NCBI GenBank assembly: GCA_017519885.1
Contig: JAFWRO010000054.1
Span: forward strand, 1-64,000
DNA: 64,000 bases
Direction: 5' to 3'
Source: Liminaster sp017519885
Lineage (GTDB): Bacteria > Bacteroidota > Bacteroidia > Bacteroidales > UBA3663
Part shown: positions 32,582-41,738 of the stretch, one piece after another
How the letters are laid out: the number at the start of each line of letters is the position of its first letter
How positions within the stretch are numbered: position 1 is the stretch's first letter
Position numbers and translations under genes: made by a program
The notes under the pieces: model-generated
The model's input: the letters and a program-made list of their open reading frames with translations, nothing else
What the model was told of the DNA's origin: nothing
Database searches by the model: none

Positions 32582-34612
32582 ATGAGAAAGATAATTACGA
32601 TAGGGATCCTGATGGTGACGCTGCTGTGGGCAGGTCGATGGACGTGTGCCTTTGGACAGACGCCCTATCGGTCGGTAAGTCTGGATAGGTCGGGATTGAG
32701 TTGGACATCGTATCTGACCTGGTGGATGGATCTTACAGATTTGGCATTGGGTGCACCTAATCTGGGTGTGGATGTAGACCTAAACAATCCACAACGTATG
32801 TGGACTCAGTCGGTTGCACTTCAGTTCAGAACAGGAGCAGACAGTCAGTATAATCTGTATCGAGGTGATTACAAGGGAAGCGTGATCGATAATTTCGGTG
32901 TGCAGGCGCAATATCGCGTTCATTTTAGTCCGTATAAACATCCTGAGTATCATAAGGGACGATATTATGTAGGTCCTTACCTGGAGTATCAAACTTTGAA
33001 GAAACATTCGAATGCCGGACTGGTGCTGGGATATGACTTCCCGGGCGTAAGTTGGGGAAACAGGTATTTTCTGGAGTTTTCGGGCGGTGGCAACATTGGC
33101 TATAACCTTGATAAAAAAGGTATTGTGGATTTGCATTTTGCTGTGGGGTTCCGTACATTGAGCATATCTAACAAGTATTGGAAACCGGACGAGATGCTAT
33201 ACGTCAGGAATAACCTTTCGAACGAGATTGCCCAGAACCGCATCGATTCGCTGCTTCAACAGATGACCTTGGCTCCTGTGACACTGAATGTGAAGAGTGC
33301 TGCGGGAGACTCTCTGTTGGAGGAGCCAGTGACCATAGAATTGGTACGCAAGGCATTCGCTCAGCAGTACGACGACCCTTATCTGGTGGTTGGACGGCTA
33401 GAAGAGATGAAGGAGAATTCTCCTCTGCCTATCACGGAGCCGAGTGAGTACAACAACGTTTTGTACAGGCTAAGTCTTTTGCCGAAGGACTACGACAGTG
33501 AGGAAGGCGAAGCTACTTACATCATGCCTTTCCGTGTGCGGATAGAAGGATATGATGAAGCATTGGCACGCAGACGCAGCTTCAACGAGGCTTTGCGCAA
33601 CGCCTATACTGATAACGGCAAGCGATTGCCGGCTTTGCTGCTCAAACCGGCCAACATGGATTCGATGGCGGAATCTGCCAGTATGCAACGTGTGTTGGCA
33701 CTCTTTGATGAACAATGGAAGAACAGCCAATTGCAAGAACGAGAGGTGACCGGACTTTATTATCGCAAGGATGGCGATTTTCAGCCAATTACGGCTGAAG
33801 ATATGAACAAAAGAGGGACGTATGCCATCGGTTTGAAGTTCCATCCGCAGGTATTTGAGTCGTTCGATTCGCTGGTGACTCGCTTCAACATCTTGCCAGA
33901 TATCGATAATCGTGAGCAAGAGATGTACGACAGATTCCTTGGCGTATATAACAAGGAGACTTTCTATGTAGAGCGTCCGTGGCTGAACGGCAAAGAAAAG
34001 GCAGTGACCGTGGATGATGTGATTGCAGCACTTGATCGTGGAGGTATGACCGGTTACACGGAGGACCAGATTGAATTGCCTGACAGCATTCGCTATGGAC
34101 GCAACGTGGGAACAACGACATATGGACCGGCTTTGCAGCCACTACAGTTCATATTTGTTGTGGAAGATTCGGTTGGAATGAAACAGGGAACACGTTTGTT
34201 GGAGGCACTTACGATGGGAGTGGACGCACGACGTGCAACTTGGAATTCTAAATACGACCTGGATGCCCACGGACCTCTGTTGGAAGGAAAGTATAAGGCT
34301 AATGCTATAGACGAGTTTGACAATCCTGAGGTAGAGGTGGCTGACCGAGAAGCGCTGCTTCAGGCTGTGAGCGAATACCTAGCCAAGATTGATCCCTCGC
34401 TAGAGGAAATGAAGATCGAGGACGCGTGGGTGACGAACTATGCATATACAGGACTGCATAAACTGCAGGCCAAAGATGGCACACCGGAAGGTACCGTTTG
34501 GACGGTGCTGCAGTTCAAGTACAGACTGCTATATATGGATGGACGGCCCAGGGTAGCTACGGCGAATGTGGCTTATAGGATAAAGAAGCCGCAGGGTGCT
34601 GGGCAGCCATAG
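32582..34612 (+). CDS. Outer-membrane barrel with large unknown periplasmic or surface domain
   Basis: ATG 32582 starts the signal peptide (MRKIITIGILMVTLLWAGRW); the open frame upstream is translated palindrome array and is rejected. Length 676 residues. Residues ~30-200 form a DUF3575-like barrel (FGVQAQYRVHFSPYKHPEYH, KGRYYVGPYLEYQTLKK, GNIGYNLDKKGIVDLHFAVG). Residues ~205-676 are a domain I do not recognise, alternating helices and strands (…VTLNVKSAAGDSLLEEPVTI…, ALDRGGMTGYTEDQIELPDS). The gene stops on the TAG inside GCAGCCATAGATGGCTGC, so the last residues (GQP) come from the repeat. Confidence 0.7.
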   Translation: MRKIITIGILMVTLLWAGRWTCAFGQTPYRSVSLDRSGLSWTSYLTWWMDLTDLALGAPNLGVDVDLNNPQRMWTQSVALQFRTGADSQYNLYRGDYKGSVIDNFGVQAQYRVHFSPYKHPEYHKGRYYVGPYLEYQTLKKHSNAGLVLGYDFPGVSWGNRYFLEFSGGGNIGYNLDKKGIVDLHFAVGFRTLSISNKYWKPDEMLYVRNNLSNEIAQNRIDSLLQQMTLAPVTLNVKSAAGDSLLEEPVTIELVRKAFAQQYDDPYLVVGRLEEMKENSPLPITEPSEYNNVLYRLSLLPKDYDSEEGEATYIMPFRVRIEGYDEALARRRSFNEALRNAYTDNGKRLPALLLKPANMDSMAESASMQRVLALFDEQWKNSQLQEREVTGLYYRKDGDFQPITAEDMNKRGTYAIGLKFHPQVFESFDSLVTRFNILPDIDNREQEMYDRFLGVYNKETFYVERPWLNGKEKAVTVDDVIAALDRGGMTGYTEDQIELPDSIRYGRNVGTTTYGPALQPLQFIFVVEDSVGMKQGTRLLEALTMGVDARRATWNSKYDLDAHGPLLEGKYKANAIDEFDNPEVEVADREALLQAVSEYLAKIDPSLEEMKIEDAWVTNYAYTGLHKLQAKDGTPEGTVWTVLQFKYRLLYMDGRPRVATANVAYRIKKPQGAGQP

Positions 34613-34757
34613 ATGGCTGCTGATCGAGACACGTGGGCGCGATGACATTGCGCCAAACTGGACGGGGCAAGAGGCAGCCAAGGACGGCTGCTGACGGGAA
34701 CACTGAGCGGACCGTAACGGCTGCCGACGGGAATGCTGAGCTGCCAAACTTGGCTGC
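34603..34757 (+). repeat. Palindrome array 7, overlapping a gene end
   Basis: Cores at 34603-34620 (GCAGCCATAGATGGCTGC, containing the TAG of the upstream gene), 34635-34654 (GGCGCGATG…TTGCGCC), 34674-34691, 34704-34723 (degenerate) and 34738-34757. Spacers: TGATCGAGACACGTGG, TGACGGGAACACTGAG. Confidence 0.88.
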
Positions 34758-34778
34758 AACAATGACATATTGACTGAA

Positions 34779-35291
34779 ATGAGAAGAACAATTAGAATAG
34801 TGACGATGCTGACGATGCTGCTGTGTGTAGGTCGGGGACAGTGTGCGCTGGCGCAGACTGTCGTGGTTCACAGTAACCTTGTGATGTGGGCTGCGAAGTG
34901 CGCCAATGTAGGCATGGACCTGGTTGTGAATGACTATCAGAGCATCGGTGTCACGGGTATGGTGACGATGGGCGACAGCTGGGTCAAGAAAGTGAATGGG
35001 TCGGGCATACAACTTGACTATCGTTTCTGGTTCAAGCGGAAGTTGTTCCAGGACTTCTTCTTTGGGCCACAGTTGGGTTTGTATCACTATCGGAAGGATG
35101 GTGAGGACAGCAGCGTGCAAAGACATACTGCCTTGACTGCAGGCTTTGTGAGCGGATATGGCTGGATGATCAACCGACATTGGAATGTGGATGTCGTGAT
35201 GGGTGCCGGCTACTTGCTTTATGCAGACCCCAATCAACATCATAAGTTCGTACCTACTAATTTCGGTGCTAATCTTTCGTATGTTTTCTAA
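34779..35291 (+). CDS. DUF3575-family small outer-membrane barrel
   Basis: ATG 34779 gives MRRTIRIVTMLTMLLCVGRG as signal peptide; the frame upstream begins with TTG. The 170-residue protein shows the DUF3575 pattern: VVVHSNLVMWAAKCANVGMD, GIQLDYRFWFKRKLFQDFFF, GPQLGLYHYRKDG, then a conserved GAGYLLYAD and a terminal NLSYVF with C-terminal aromatic residue, as expected for a barrel recognised by the BAM machinery. It is the second or third DUF3575-type barrel of the locus. The stop overlaps the next gene by 11 bp. Confidence 0.8.
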   Translation: MRRTIRIVTMLTMLLCVGRGQCALAQTVVVHSNLVMWAAKCANVGMDLVVNDYQSIGVTGMVTMGDSWVKKVNGSGIQLDYRFWFKRKLFQDFFFGPQLGLYHYRKDGEDSSVQRHTALTAGFVSGYGWMINRHWNVDVVMGAGYLLYADPNQHHKFVPTNFGANLSYVF

Positions 35292-38200
35292 TATTTTACA
35301 TCATCAAGAATGGCGCTTTCGGATGGCGCTCGTCGCATTTCTGCTGTGGGTAGGAGGAGTGGCACGTGCCCAATACGACGCCTTGCCTATGGTGATACTA
35401 GATGCCGATGGCAAGAACCTTACCGACGAGGTGGGGCGTGCATGGGATCCTGAAGACGGTGTGTGGATGCCGTCGTCGCACGACCTGAGAGACAGGACAG
35501 ATCTGGAGGTGTTTGTCACCAACGAGGTCTGTGCCGACTCGATTGTGGCTTGGAGCCACGAACATACTGCCCGTAACACCAGGTTGATTCAGGGCTTTGT
35601 GAACGAATACCGCCAGCGCGGTTGGCGCCTGATGCGACAAGGCGAGACCTATAACCTTGCCGATGTGAATGCCATTGCCCAAGACATTTACCTGAGGTAT
35701 GGTTATCTGGTGGATTACTGGTGCAGAGAGACTGGCGATACACGTGGCGTGTATTCGGTAGCTCTGGTGCTGCATCCGATGGAGAGCAGCCGATTTGAGA
35801 TGGTTGTACTCAATGAGAAGGTCACCAAGTACGATGGTGAAGAACCTTACTGTCCACTCTATTATAAGAATCGCACTGTGCTTGAGAACGTGAATAAGGT
35901 ACAACGTGTAACCACTTTCCGTAAGAAGCGTAATCAGGCACAAAGCAGCGGTTCGTGGTTGACCTTCGACGAACATTTCAATTTCCGAGGCCCAACAGAC
36001 AGACGCCTTGTGGTGGAGCGAATTGTCGAAGCCTGTATCTTCGGCGAGGACTTTGACCGACTCGATGCACGATTAAAAGGAGATGCTGCAGCACAGCAAC
36101 TGAATCAGCAGTTGATGGATCACCATGGCAAGGCACTTGATACTGCATATATCCTGGAGCCAATGGTCTTCTCGGGATATCGCTTCCAAACGACCAAGCT
36201 ACGCCAGATGCGCGACGACCTGATGCGTGACACGATGGAATATTTCCGCAAGCGTACACAGGACATCTTTAACCAGATGGGAAGCTGGGTGGAATATCGA
36301 GATGTGGAGTCGGATACAACCACTTATCTGGTGCCTAGACCTTTATGGAAGCTTTTGTTGCGCTATCCAAGTTTCGACAGCCTACGCAACGAATTGCGAC
36401 AGGAGGCCTCTGAACTACCCCTAACAGTAGCAGAGAATGACACTACCGTGGCTTACACTATCAGCACCCGGACTGAGTTGTACCATCGCTTTGAGGAATA
36501 TATCCAGCGTGGTCACAAGATGGCCGACAAACGTGCCATCTCTAGCGAGTCGGAACTAGTGGATGGATACATACGCCACATCAACCAGATGGATATCTAT
36601 CCTTTACGGCAAGATGTAAAACGTGTGAAGATTGAACATCGCCAGGAAGGCGATACAAGTCGGTACAGGATGCCTCTGCAATTGGTTCCTTACGGCAAAG
36701 ACACCGTACTCCATTTCCGTTGGCAGATGCCCGACAAGAACCGATTCTACCAGATGCGTCATGTGAACTATCTGCAAGATTTCGTCCATGCTGACACTAC
36801 GCATACCGAAGAATGCGACTGCGAACGACAGATGCCTCTACAGTTCCTTTCGGTATCGGCTCATCCTGCAGACTTCGATTGTCCCCCACGACGACATTCT
36901 GGCACCGACGAGGTGGTTACCTTCCGTCCGCGAGAACGTGGCGAAGTCCAAGACGTGACCTACCAGTTGTCGCTCAGTTTCGACCAGAACAGCACCAAGA
37001 TAGACTTGTCGCGTGGCAATAACCAGCAACAACTGGACAGCCTCATAGCGAAGGCCTACGAGATTACACATGGCGAGATAGAAAATACCATTCAGCGCGT
37101 GGCCATCGTAGGCGTGTCGTCGCCAGAGGGCTTGCGTGGTGCTAACCGTCGAATCTCGCATGGACGAAGTGAGGCCATCATCGACAAGTTGCGTCAGATG
37201 GGAGGAGAAGATCTTCGTTATGCACGCTTCGATATCGTCAAAGACTCGGTGGCTCCCTGGAGTGCAGTTGCCGACTTGATTGACGAGATACATCCCGAGT
37301 TCCACAGTACGGCTGAACATATCCGCGAAGTGGTGGGTGATGACGATCCTGAGAACACTGCACAGCAGCAGAAGCGTCTTGGTTACACCAATGGCGCTGA
37401 CCCAATCATTGCTGAGGCGCTGGAGAAACTTCGACTAGCACAAGTGACGTATGCCTACAAGGCATTGCGCGAGACGCCAAGCGAGAAGATCTTTAATTTC
37501 TACTTCTCAGGATCAGATGCCTCGCGCTGGCCATCGTATTATTTCTACGTGCTGCTTCGTTCGGATCGATTGACTTATGAGGAGAAGCTAGAATTGGCTC
37601 AGAGACTTCTAACGCTTAAGGCTTCTGACGTAAGACGCTATGGACGTGATATGCGTCCGAAAGACAGTTTTGGCTTGGTATTACCATACGCTGCCAACCT
37701 TTTGGCCATCGAGGCCATTTCAGAAGGCAATTACGACAGCTCGATACTGGCACCATTCATCAATATGCAGTATTATCAGGGCAATGTGCCTTGCTACATG
37801 GAGAATGATCCAGACACTCCTGTTAAGTTCATCAACCTCGACGTAGTGCTCTACAACCAGATATTGATGCTGAGTGGCATAGGCACACCTGAAGCACTTG
37901 AAGAAGCACATGAACTGGTTGACATTCTGGATAATACACCTACGATATCGAATGCATTCCATAACACGTATCGACCGGAACTGCTCGAACTGCTGCTCAA
38001 TAGTCAAAGCGGACGATTCGTGCTTGACGATGAGAATGCCGAGATGATCAGGAACACGAACGTTTGCAACTTCTATGTAGTGAATATGGCGCAAGCCTAT
38101 CAGGCTGTCGATGGAGAACTGATTGACCTTGCAGCCAACGGTGAAGCCATCGATCTGCTGCAACAGTGTTGTGACAGCCTGACTTCGCTGCAGCGACAAA

Positions 38201-38478
38201 TGAATGACCAGCCCGCTGCACTCTACTTCACTGCGTTGACTGAAGCATGGGGTTCGGAGGCAGGACTCTTCAATAATCGAGATGAACATTACGACCGTGC
38301 AGTCATGGCATTGTCGAAGCTTCTTGCAAAAGAGGGCGAACCTCCGTTTGTAGAACGTCTGCAGGGCGACAGCTATGTGCGTGGCATCTACCGTGATGCG
38401 AAGGCTTTACGTGAAGGAATGGACCTCTATCTGGAGGCTGTGGAACAATATATAAAATTAAGGACACATGAGGAATAG
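35281..38478 (+). CDS. DUF3868/OmpA-like large envelope protein
   Basis: ATG 35281 overlaps the previous gene by 11 bp and gives a signal peptide with the core MALVAFLLWVGGVARA; ATG 35323 is an alternative. At 1065 residues it is the largest protein of the locus. The N-terminal ~550 residues are helical and unrecognised (DUF3868-like by context). Residues ~555-700 contain an OmpA-like domain (LSLSFDQNSTKIDLSRGNNQ, then VAIVGVSSPEGLRGANRRIS and HGRSEAIIDKL), the typical peptidoglycan-binding pattern. The C-terminal ~350 residues are helical repeats, TPR- or HEAT-like (…LIYEEKLELAQRLLTLKASD-type helices). Likely a periplasmic scaffold anchored to peptidoglycan. Overlaps the next gene by 11 bp. 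Confidence 0.72.
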   Translation: MFSNILHHQEWRFRMALVAFLLWVGGVARAQYDALPMVILDADGKNLTDEVGRAWDPEDGVWMPSSHDLRDRTDLEVFVTNEVCADSIVAWSHEHTARNTRLIQGFVNEYRQRGWRLMRQGETYNLADVNAIAQDIYLRYGYLVDYWCRETGDTRGVYSVALVLHPMESSRFEMVVLNEKVTKYDGEEPYCPLYYKNRTVLENVNKVQRVTTFRKKRNQAQSSGSWLTFDEHFNFRGPTDRRLVVERIVEACIFGEDFDRLDARLKGDAAAQQLNQQLMDHHGKALDTAYILEPMVFSGYRFQTTKLRQMRDDLMRDTMEYFRKRTQDIFNQMGSWVEYRDVESDTTTYLVPRPLWKLLLRYPSFDSLRNELRQEASELPLTVAENDTTVAYTISTRTELYHRFEEYIQRGHKMADKRAISSESELVDGYIRHINQMDIYPLRQDVKRVKIEHRQEGDTSRYRMPLQLVPYGKDTVLHFRWQMPDKNRFYQMRHVNYLQDFVHADTTHTEECDCERQMPLQFLSVSAHPADFDCPPRRHSGTDEVVTFRPRERGEVQDVTYQLSLSFDQNSTKIDLSRGNNQQQLDSLIAKAYEITHGEIENTIQRVAIVGVSSPEGLRGANRRISHGRSEAIIDKLRQMGGEDLRYARFDIVKDSVAPWSAVADLIDEIHPEFHSTAEHIREVVGDDDPENTAQQQKRLGYTNGADPIIAEALEKLRLAQVTYAYKALRETPSEKIFNFYFSGSDASRWPSYYFYVLLRSDRLTYEEKLELAQRLLTLKASDVRRYGRDMRPKDSFGLVLPYAANLLAIEAISEGNYDSSILAPFINMQYYQGNVPCYMENDPDTPVKFINLDVVLYNQILMLSGIGTPEALEEAHELVDILDNTPTISNAFHNTYRPELLELLLNSQSGRFVLDDENAEMIRNTNVCNFYVVNMAQAYQAVDGELIDLAANGEAIDLLQQCCDSLTSLQRQMNDQPAALYFTALTEAWGSEAGLFNNRDEHYDRAVMALSKLLAKEGEPPFVERLQGDSYVRGIYRDAKALREGMDLYLEAVEQYIKLRTHEE

Positions 38479-40327
38479 CTTTGTTGGGAACCATTGGCAT
38501 GGCCTGATGGGGCTATTGCTACTCTGGCTGCTGTCAGACGTGGCTGCTTTTGCCCGCCAAATACAGTCGACGGTAGATAACGCTAGGAACGATGTGCAGA
38601 CTATGACTGTAGCACCCTTCCGTGTGACTGACTATATGATGTCGGGTAACTATCGTTATCCGGATAAGGTGCCGTTTGTGTTAGATCACTGGTGGAAAGG
38701 ACTTAGTGTTTCGACTTATTGGTATCCGAAGGTCATCAATTTCCAGTTTGATTATGAGGGTATTGAGACAAGTGGTTTTGGATTGGCTTTGACCAAGGAT
38801 TTCAACAAGAGCAATGCCTTACGTCTAGGTTTCGCTTATAATCATGACCGAATGGAGTTGATGACCGACTATCAGTGGAACCTCTCGAACTATTGGAGAG
38901 GATATGATCCAAAACGTCGTTTCGAATGGCTGGCAACAGTTGGTCTGCTGGGCGGTATGGCGAAATATGAAGGTGATTACCGTCGGTTCTATGGTGGACA
39001 AGTTGGTCTACAGTTGCGTCATACGTTGTCGCCTTGGGTAAGCCTTTATGTGGAGCCACAATACAAGGCGGTTTCTCCCTTGTACGACGGATATTGGGAA
39101 CTTGGCAACATCGTGGATGACGGACTGGCCGTTCAGGTAGGAGTTGTCACACGTCTGACCGGACCATTGCGTGAAGGTGGTTATGGCACGGCTGTTGCCA
39201 ATGGTGCAAAAGCCTTTGGCCGCAGTATGGTGAAGACTGGACGATGGATTTCGGGTGTAGGCGGAATGGTTTTCCTTGGCCATGCTATGAAAGTGAACCG
39301 TAACAGCAGTTTGCATCGATGGTATGTGGAGCTTTTGGGCGGTACACAGTTACGCGATGGAGAACATGAGTTGGGTAAGCTGAAGCTGTATCAAGCCGAT
39401 TTTGAAATGAACCTGGGTATGCGACTCAATAGTCTTTTAGCTGTTCAGGTTGGAGCTTTTGGAGAACGCTTGGACCTGACACAACGGTCGAATCATCCGG
39501 AACATGTTTATGGATATAGGGCAGAATTGACTTTCGATCCGCTTCGTTTCGTCTGGCATAAGGCGGAAGAGAAAGGTTGGGCCTGGACTGTCGGTGGAGG
39601 CTTGGAAGGTGGACGCGTTGAAATGTGGAACCACGTGCCGGGACTTAACCTCGAACGATACATTGAGCCTACGATGCATACGCAGTTGCGCAGGCGACTG
39701 TTTGGCCAGACGTGGCTTGTGCTGCAAGGACGTTGGCAAATGATTGACGTGGATGACGATCACCTGCAGATGATGGCTTTTGCAGGTGTGCATCAGAACC
39801 TTGTTGGTCGAAAGAGTAGTCATCGACGCACACCTAGGTGGTGGAAAGGCTTCTGGCTTGCAGGAAGCTGGGGTGCCTGGGATATGCGTAATAGCCTCGT
39901 GAGGGCCTCATTGGGCTATGACTTCAATGATGTACATAGCGTTCGTCTGGACTATTCTTATTCGCACGTCGACTCTCATAATATTGTGTTTTTCAAGAAG
40001 ACGTATCTGAATCTGTTCAGTTTGGATTATATGATGAATATCAGGAATGCGTTCCTGGGCTATGATCCTCAGCGAAGACTGAATGTTTACTTGTTTGCGG
40101 GGTATAATATGGCTGTCCATCAGGAACTTGGCGATGAGTCGTTTTGGCACGCTCATACATATGTGGGTATGGAAGGCGGTGCACAGCTAGAGTTGAAGAT
40201 TTTGCCTTGGTTGTCGGCTTTTGCTGAGGAGAAGACGACGTTCTTGTCGGGTGATCCCTTTGTCACTAATGACTTTACGCAGGGATTGGGAATGACGGGC
40301 TTTGTCGGCTTGAAGGTGCGATTCTGA
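38468..40327 (+). CDS. Large outer-membrane beta-barrel protein closing the locus
   Basis: ATG 38468 overlaps the previous stop by 11 bp. The 619-residue protein has a signal peptide (MGLLLLWLLSDVAAFA core). Two barrel-like halves follow: residues ~55-250 (FQFDYEGIETSGFGLALTKD, LRLGFAYNHDRMELMTDYQW, VSLYVEPQYKAV) and ~280-619 (YVELLGGTQLRDGEHELGKL… ending GMTGFVGLKVRF). The closing Phe is the usual BAM signal. The alternating hydrophobic/polar strands suggest about 20 or more strands, so it could form the pore or the surface anchor of the system. Not recognised more closely. Confidence 0.72.
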   Translation: MRNSFVGNHWHGLMGLLLLWLLSDVAAFARQIQSTVDNARNDVQTMTVAPFRVTDYMMSGNYRYPDKVPFVLDHWWKGLSVSTYWYPKVINFQFDYEGIETSGFGLALTKDFNKSNALRLGFAYNHDRMELMTDYQWNLSNYWRGYDPKRRFEWLATVGLLGGMAKYEGDYRRFYGGQVGLQLRHTLSPWVSLYVEPQYKAVSPLYDGYWELGNIVDDGLAVQVGVVTRLTGPLREGGYGTAVANGAKAFGRSMVKTGRWISGVGGMVFLGHAMKVNRNSSLHRWYVELLGGTQLRDGEHELGKLKLYQADFEMNLGMRLNSLLAVQVGAFGERLDLTQRSNHPEHVYGYRAELTFDPLRFVWHKAEEKGWAWTVGGGLEGGRVEMWNHVPGLNLERYIEPTMHTQLRRRLFGQTWLVLQGRWQMIDVDDDHLQMMAFAGVHQNLVGRKSSHRRTPRWWKGFWLAGSWGAWDMRNSLVRASLGYDFNDVHSVRLDYSYSHVDSHNIVFFKKTYLNLFSLDYMMNIRNAFLGYDPQRRLNVYLFAGYNMAVHQELGDESFWHAHTYVGMEGGAQLELKILPWLSAFAEEKTTFLSGDPFVTNDFTQGLGMTGFVGLKVRF

Positions 40328-40330
40328 GGG

Positions 40331-40448
40331 AAGCTATGGGTGGCTGCGACAAGAACGCTGGCAGCCAAATATGGCTGCGGCTATAACAAAAGTAAAGCGG
40401 CCAAGTACGGCCTCTTTCGGGGATACAGGGGCAACCATTCACAGCTGC
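40331..40448 (+). repeat. Palindrome array 8, decayed
   Basis: A half-degenerate unit at 40331-40346, a good one at 40361-40378 (GCAGCCAAATATGGCTGC), then GCGGCCAAGTACGGCC (40397-40412) and GCAACCATTCACAGCTGC (40431-40448). It separates two convergent genes. Confidence 0.8.
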
Positions 40449-40465
40449 AACGGGGCACTTGATGG

Positions 40466-41581
40466 CTAACGGAGTTGATAGATGCCTCCAGGGGTATTAC
40501 GTATTTTATCAGACATTTCGAGATCGAGCAGCTCTTCGAGAAGAGCTGTTCGTTCTGTGTCTGGGAGGATGTCGGCGAGTTGGGAGAGGCGCATGTCGCC
40601 ACGGTCGCGGATGATGTCGAGTATTTGGCGACCGAGAGGGGAGACGTGGTCCTCTTCGAAATTGAGAGTTTGCTGGATGGCTGCGGGTTTGTTGGCAGAC
40701 TGCCAATTCATAGCATAGAGAAGATCTTGGACTGAGGTGATGAGCCCTGCGCGGTTGAGACGAATGAGGCGGTTACAGCCGTTGCTTCGGTCGTCGGTGA
40801 TACGGCCGGGGAAAGCGAAGACGTCGCGTCCATAGTCGAGGGCAATTGATGCGGTGACGAGGGAGCCACCTTTCTCTTTGCTTTCTGCCACTAGGATAGC
40901 ATCGGCGAGACCAGCGATGATGCGATTGCGAGCAAGGAAGTTTCCGCGTTCGAAAGGAGCACTTGTAACATATTCGGTGAGTAGACCGCCGCCTTGTTGG
41001 ATCATCTGCTTGGCAATGCTTCGGTGATTATAAGGGTAGATGCGGTCAAGGCCGTGCGCTACCACGCCGAGTGTTGGAATGCCATTTTCTAGAGCAGCTT
41101 TGTGGGACTCCACATCGATGCCGAGGGCAAGGCCGCTGATGATGATGACGTCGGGAAGAGCTTCGTGTAATTCTTTTACAAAACGATGGACAAGGTCGCG
41201 ACCGTACTGGGTGCATTGGCGTGTTCCAACAATGCTGATGACGTGTTTGGCCTCGAGGTCGATGTCACCGAGTTTGAAAAGAACTGTAGGGGCATCGGGA
41301 CAATTAAGAAGGCGTTTGGGGTATCCCTCTTGGCCATAAACAAGCGTTTGAATGTGATGTGCTTCAATAAAGTCGAGTTCACGCCGGGCATCGTCGAAAA
41401 GACGTGTGTCTTTACGACCATCGAGAACCATTTGTCCGACGGCACCTGCTTGGAGGAGAAGGGCCGGGTCGGCATTAAGAACGGCTTCGGCAGAACCGAA
41501 GGCATCAATGAGGTGACGTGCTCGAATGGAGCCTACGCCACGGATGGCGTTAAGGACAAGAAGCGGGATGAGGGGGTGCAT
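40466..41581 (-). CDS. dprA: DNA-processing protein DprA (Smf family)
   Basis: ATG 41581 (371 residues, MHPLIPLLVLNAIRGVG) is chosen because the longer frame back to 41968 translates the palindrome array and overlaps the thioesterase gene. Residues ~5-70 are a helix-hairpin-helix/SAM-like region. A Rossmann-like domain follows with VISIVGTRQCTQYGRDL, IIISGLALGIDVESHKAAL, ARNRIIAGLADAILVAESKE and KGGSLVTASIALDYGRDVFA, all hallmarks of DprA. The C-terminal ~65 residues are a winged-helix (DprA_WH). DprA loads RecA on incoming single-stranded DNA during transformation. Third gene of the NhaC-thioesterase-DprA unit. Confidence 0.95.
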   Translation of the reverse strand: MHPLIPLLVLNAIRGVGSIRARHLIDAFGSAEAVLNADPALLLQAGAVGQMVLDGRKDTRLFDDARRELDFIEAHHIQTLVYGQEGYPKRLLNCPDAPTVLFKLGDIDLEAKHVISIVGTRQCTQYGRDLVHRFVKELHEALPDVIIISGLALGIDVESHKAALENGIPTLGVVAHGLDRIYPYNHRSIAKQMIQQGGGLLTEYVTSAPFERGNFLARNRIIAGLADAILVAESKEKGGSLVTASIALDYGRDVFAFPGRITDDRSNGCNRLIRLNRAGLITSVQDLLYAMNWQSANKPAAIQQTLNFEEDHVSPLGRQILDIIRDRGDMRLSQLADILPDTERTALLEELLDLEMSDKIRNTPGGIYQLR

Positions 41582-41599
41582 GCTTTTGACAGGGTAATG

Positions 41600-41706
41600 G
41601 CAGCCAGAGATGGCTGCAACTGGGATGATTAGAGCGGTCAAAGACGGCCGCGACGAGGAAGCTTTGAGAAGTGCGACAAGACAGAGGAGGCGACCAAATA
41701 TGGCAG
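41600..41706 (+). repeat. Palindrome array 9
   Basis: GCAGCCAGAGATGGCTGC (41600-41617), GCGGTCAAAGACGGCCGC (41634-41651) and a decayed unit ending at 41706. It lies upstream of dprA on the minus strand, with plus-strand spacers (CGACGAGGAAGC). Confidence 0.82.
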
Positions 41707-41738
41707 CGACGGGGACGCTGGGTGTGAAAAAGGGGTGT

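Noticed and set aside
29539..40327. Complete fimbrial operon
   Set aside because: No fimbrillin-like subunit gene can be identified, so only the assembly-like part is claimed.
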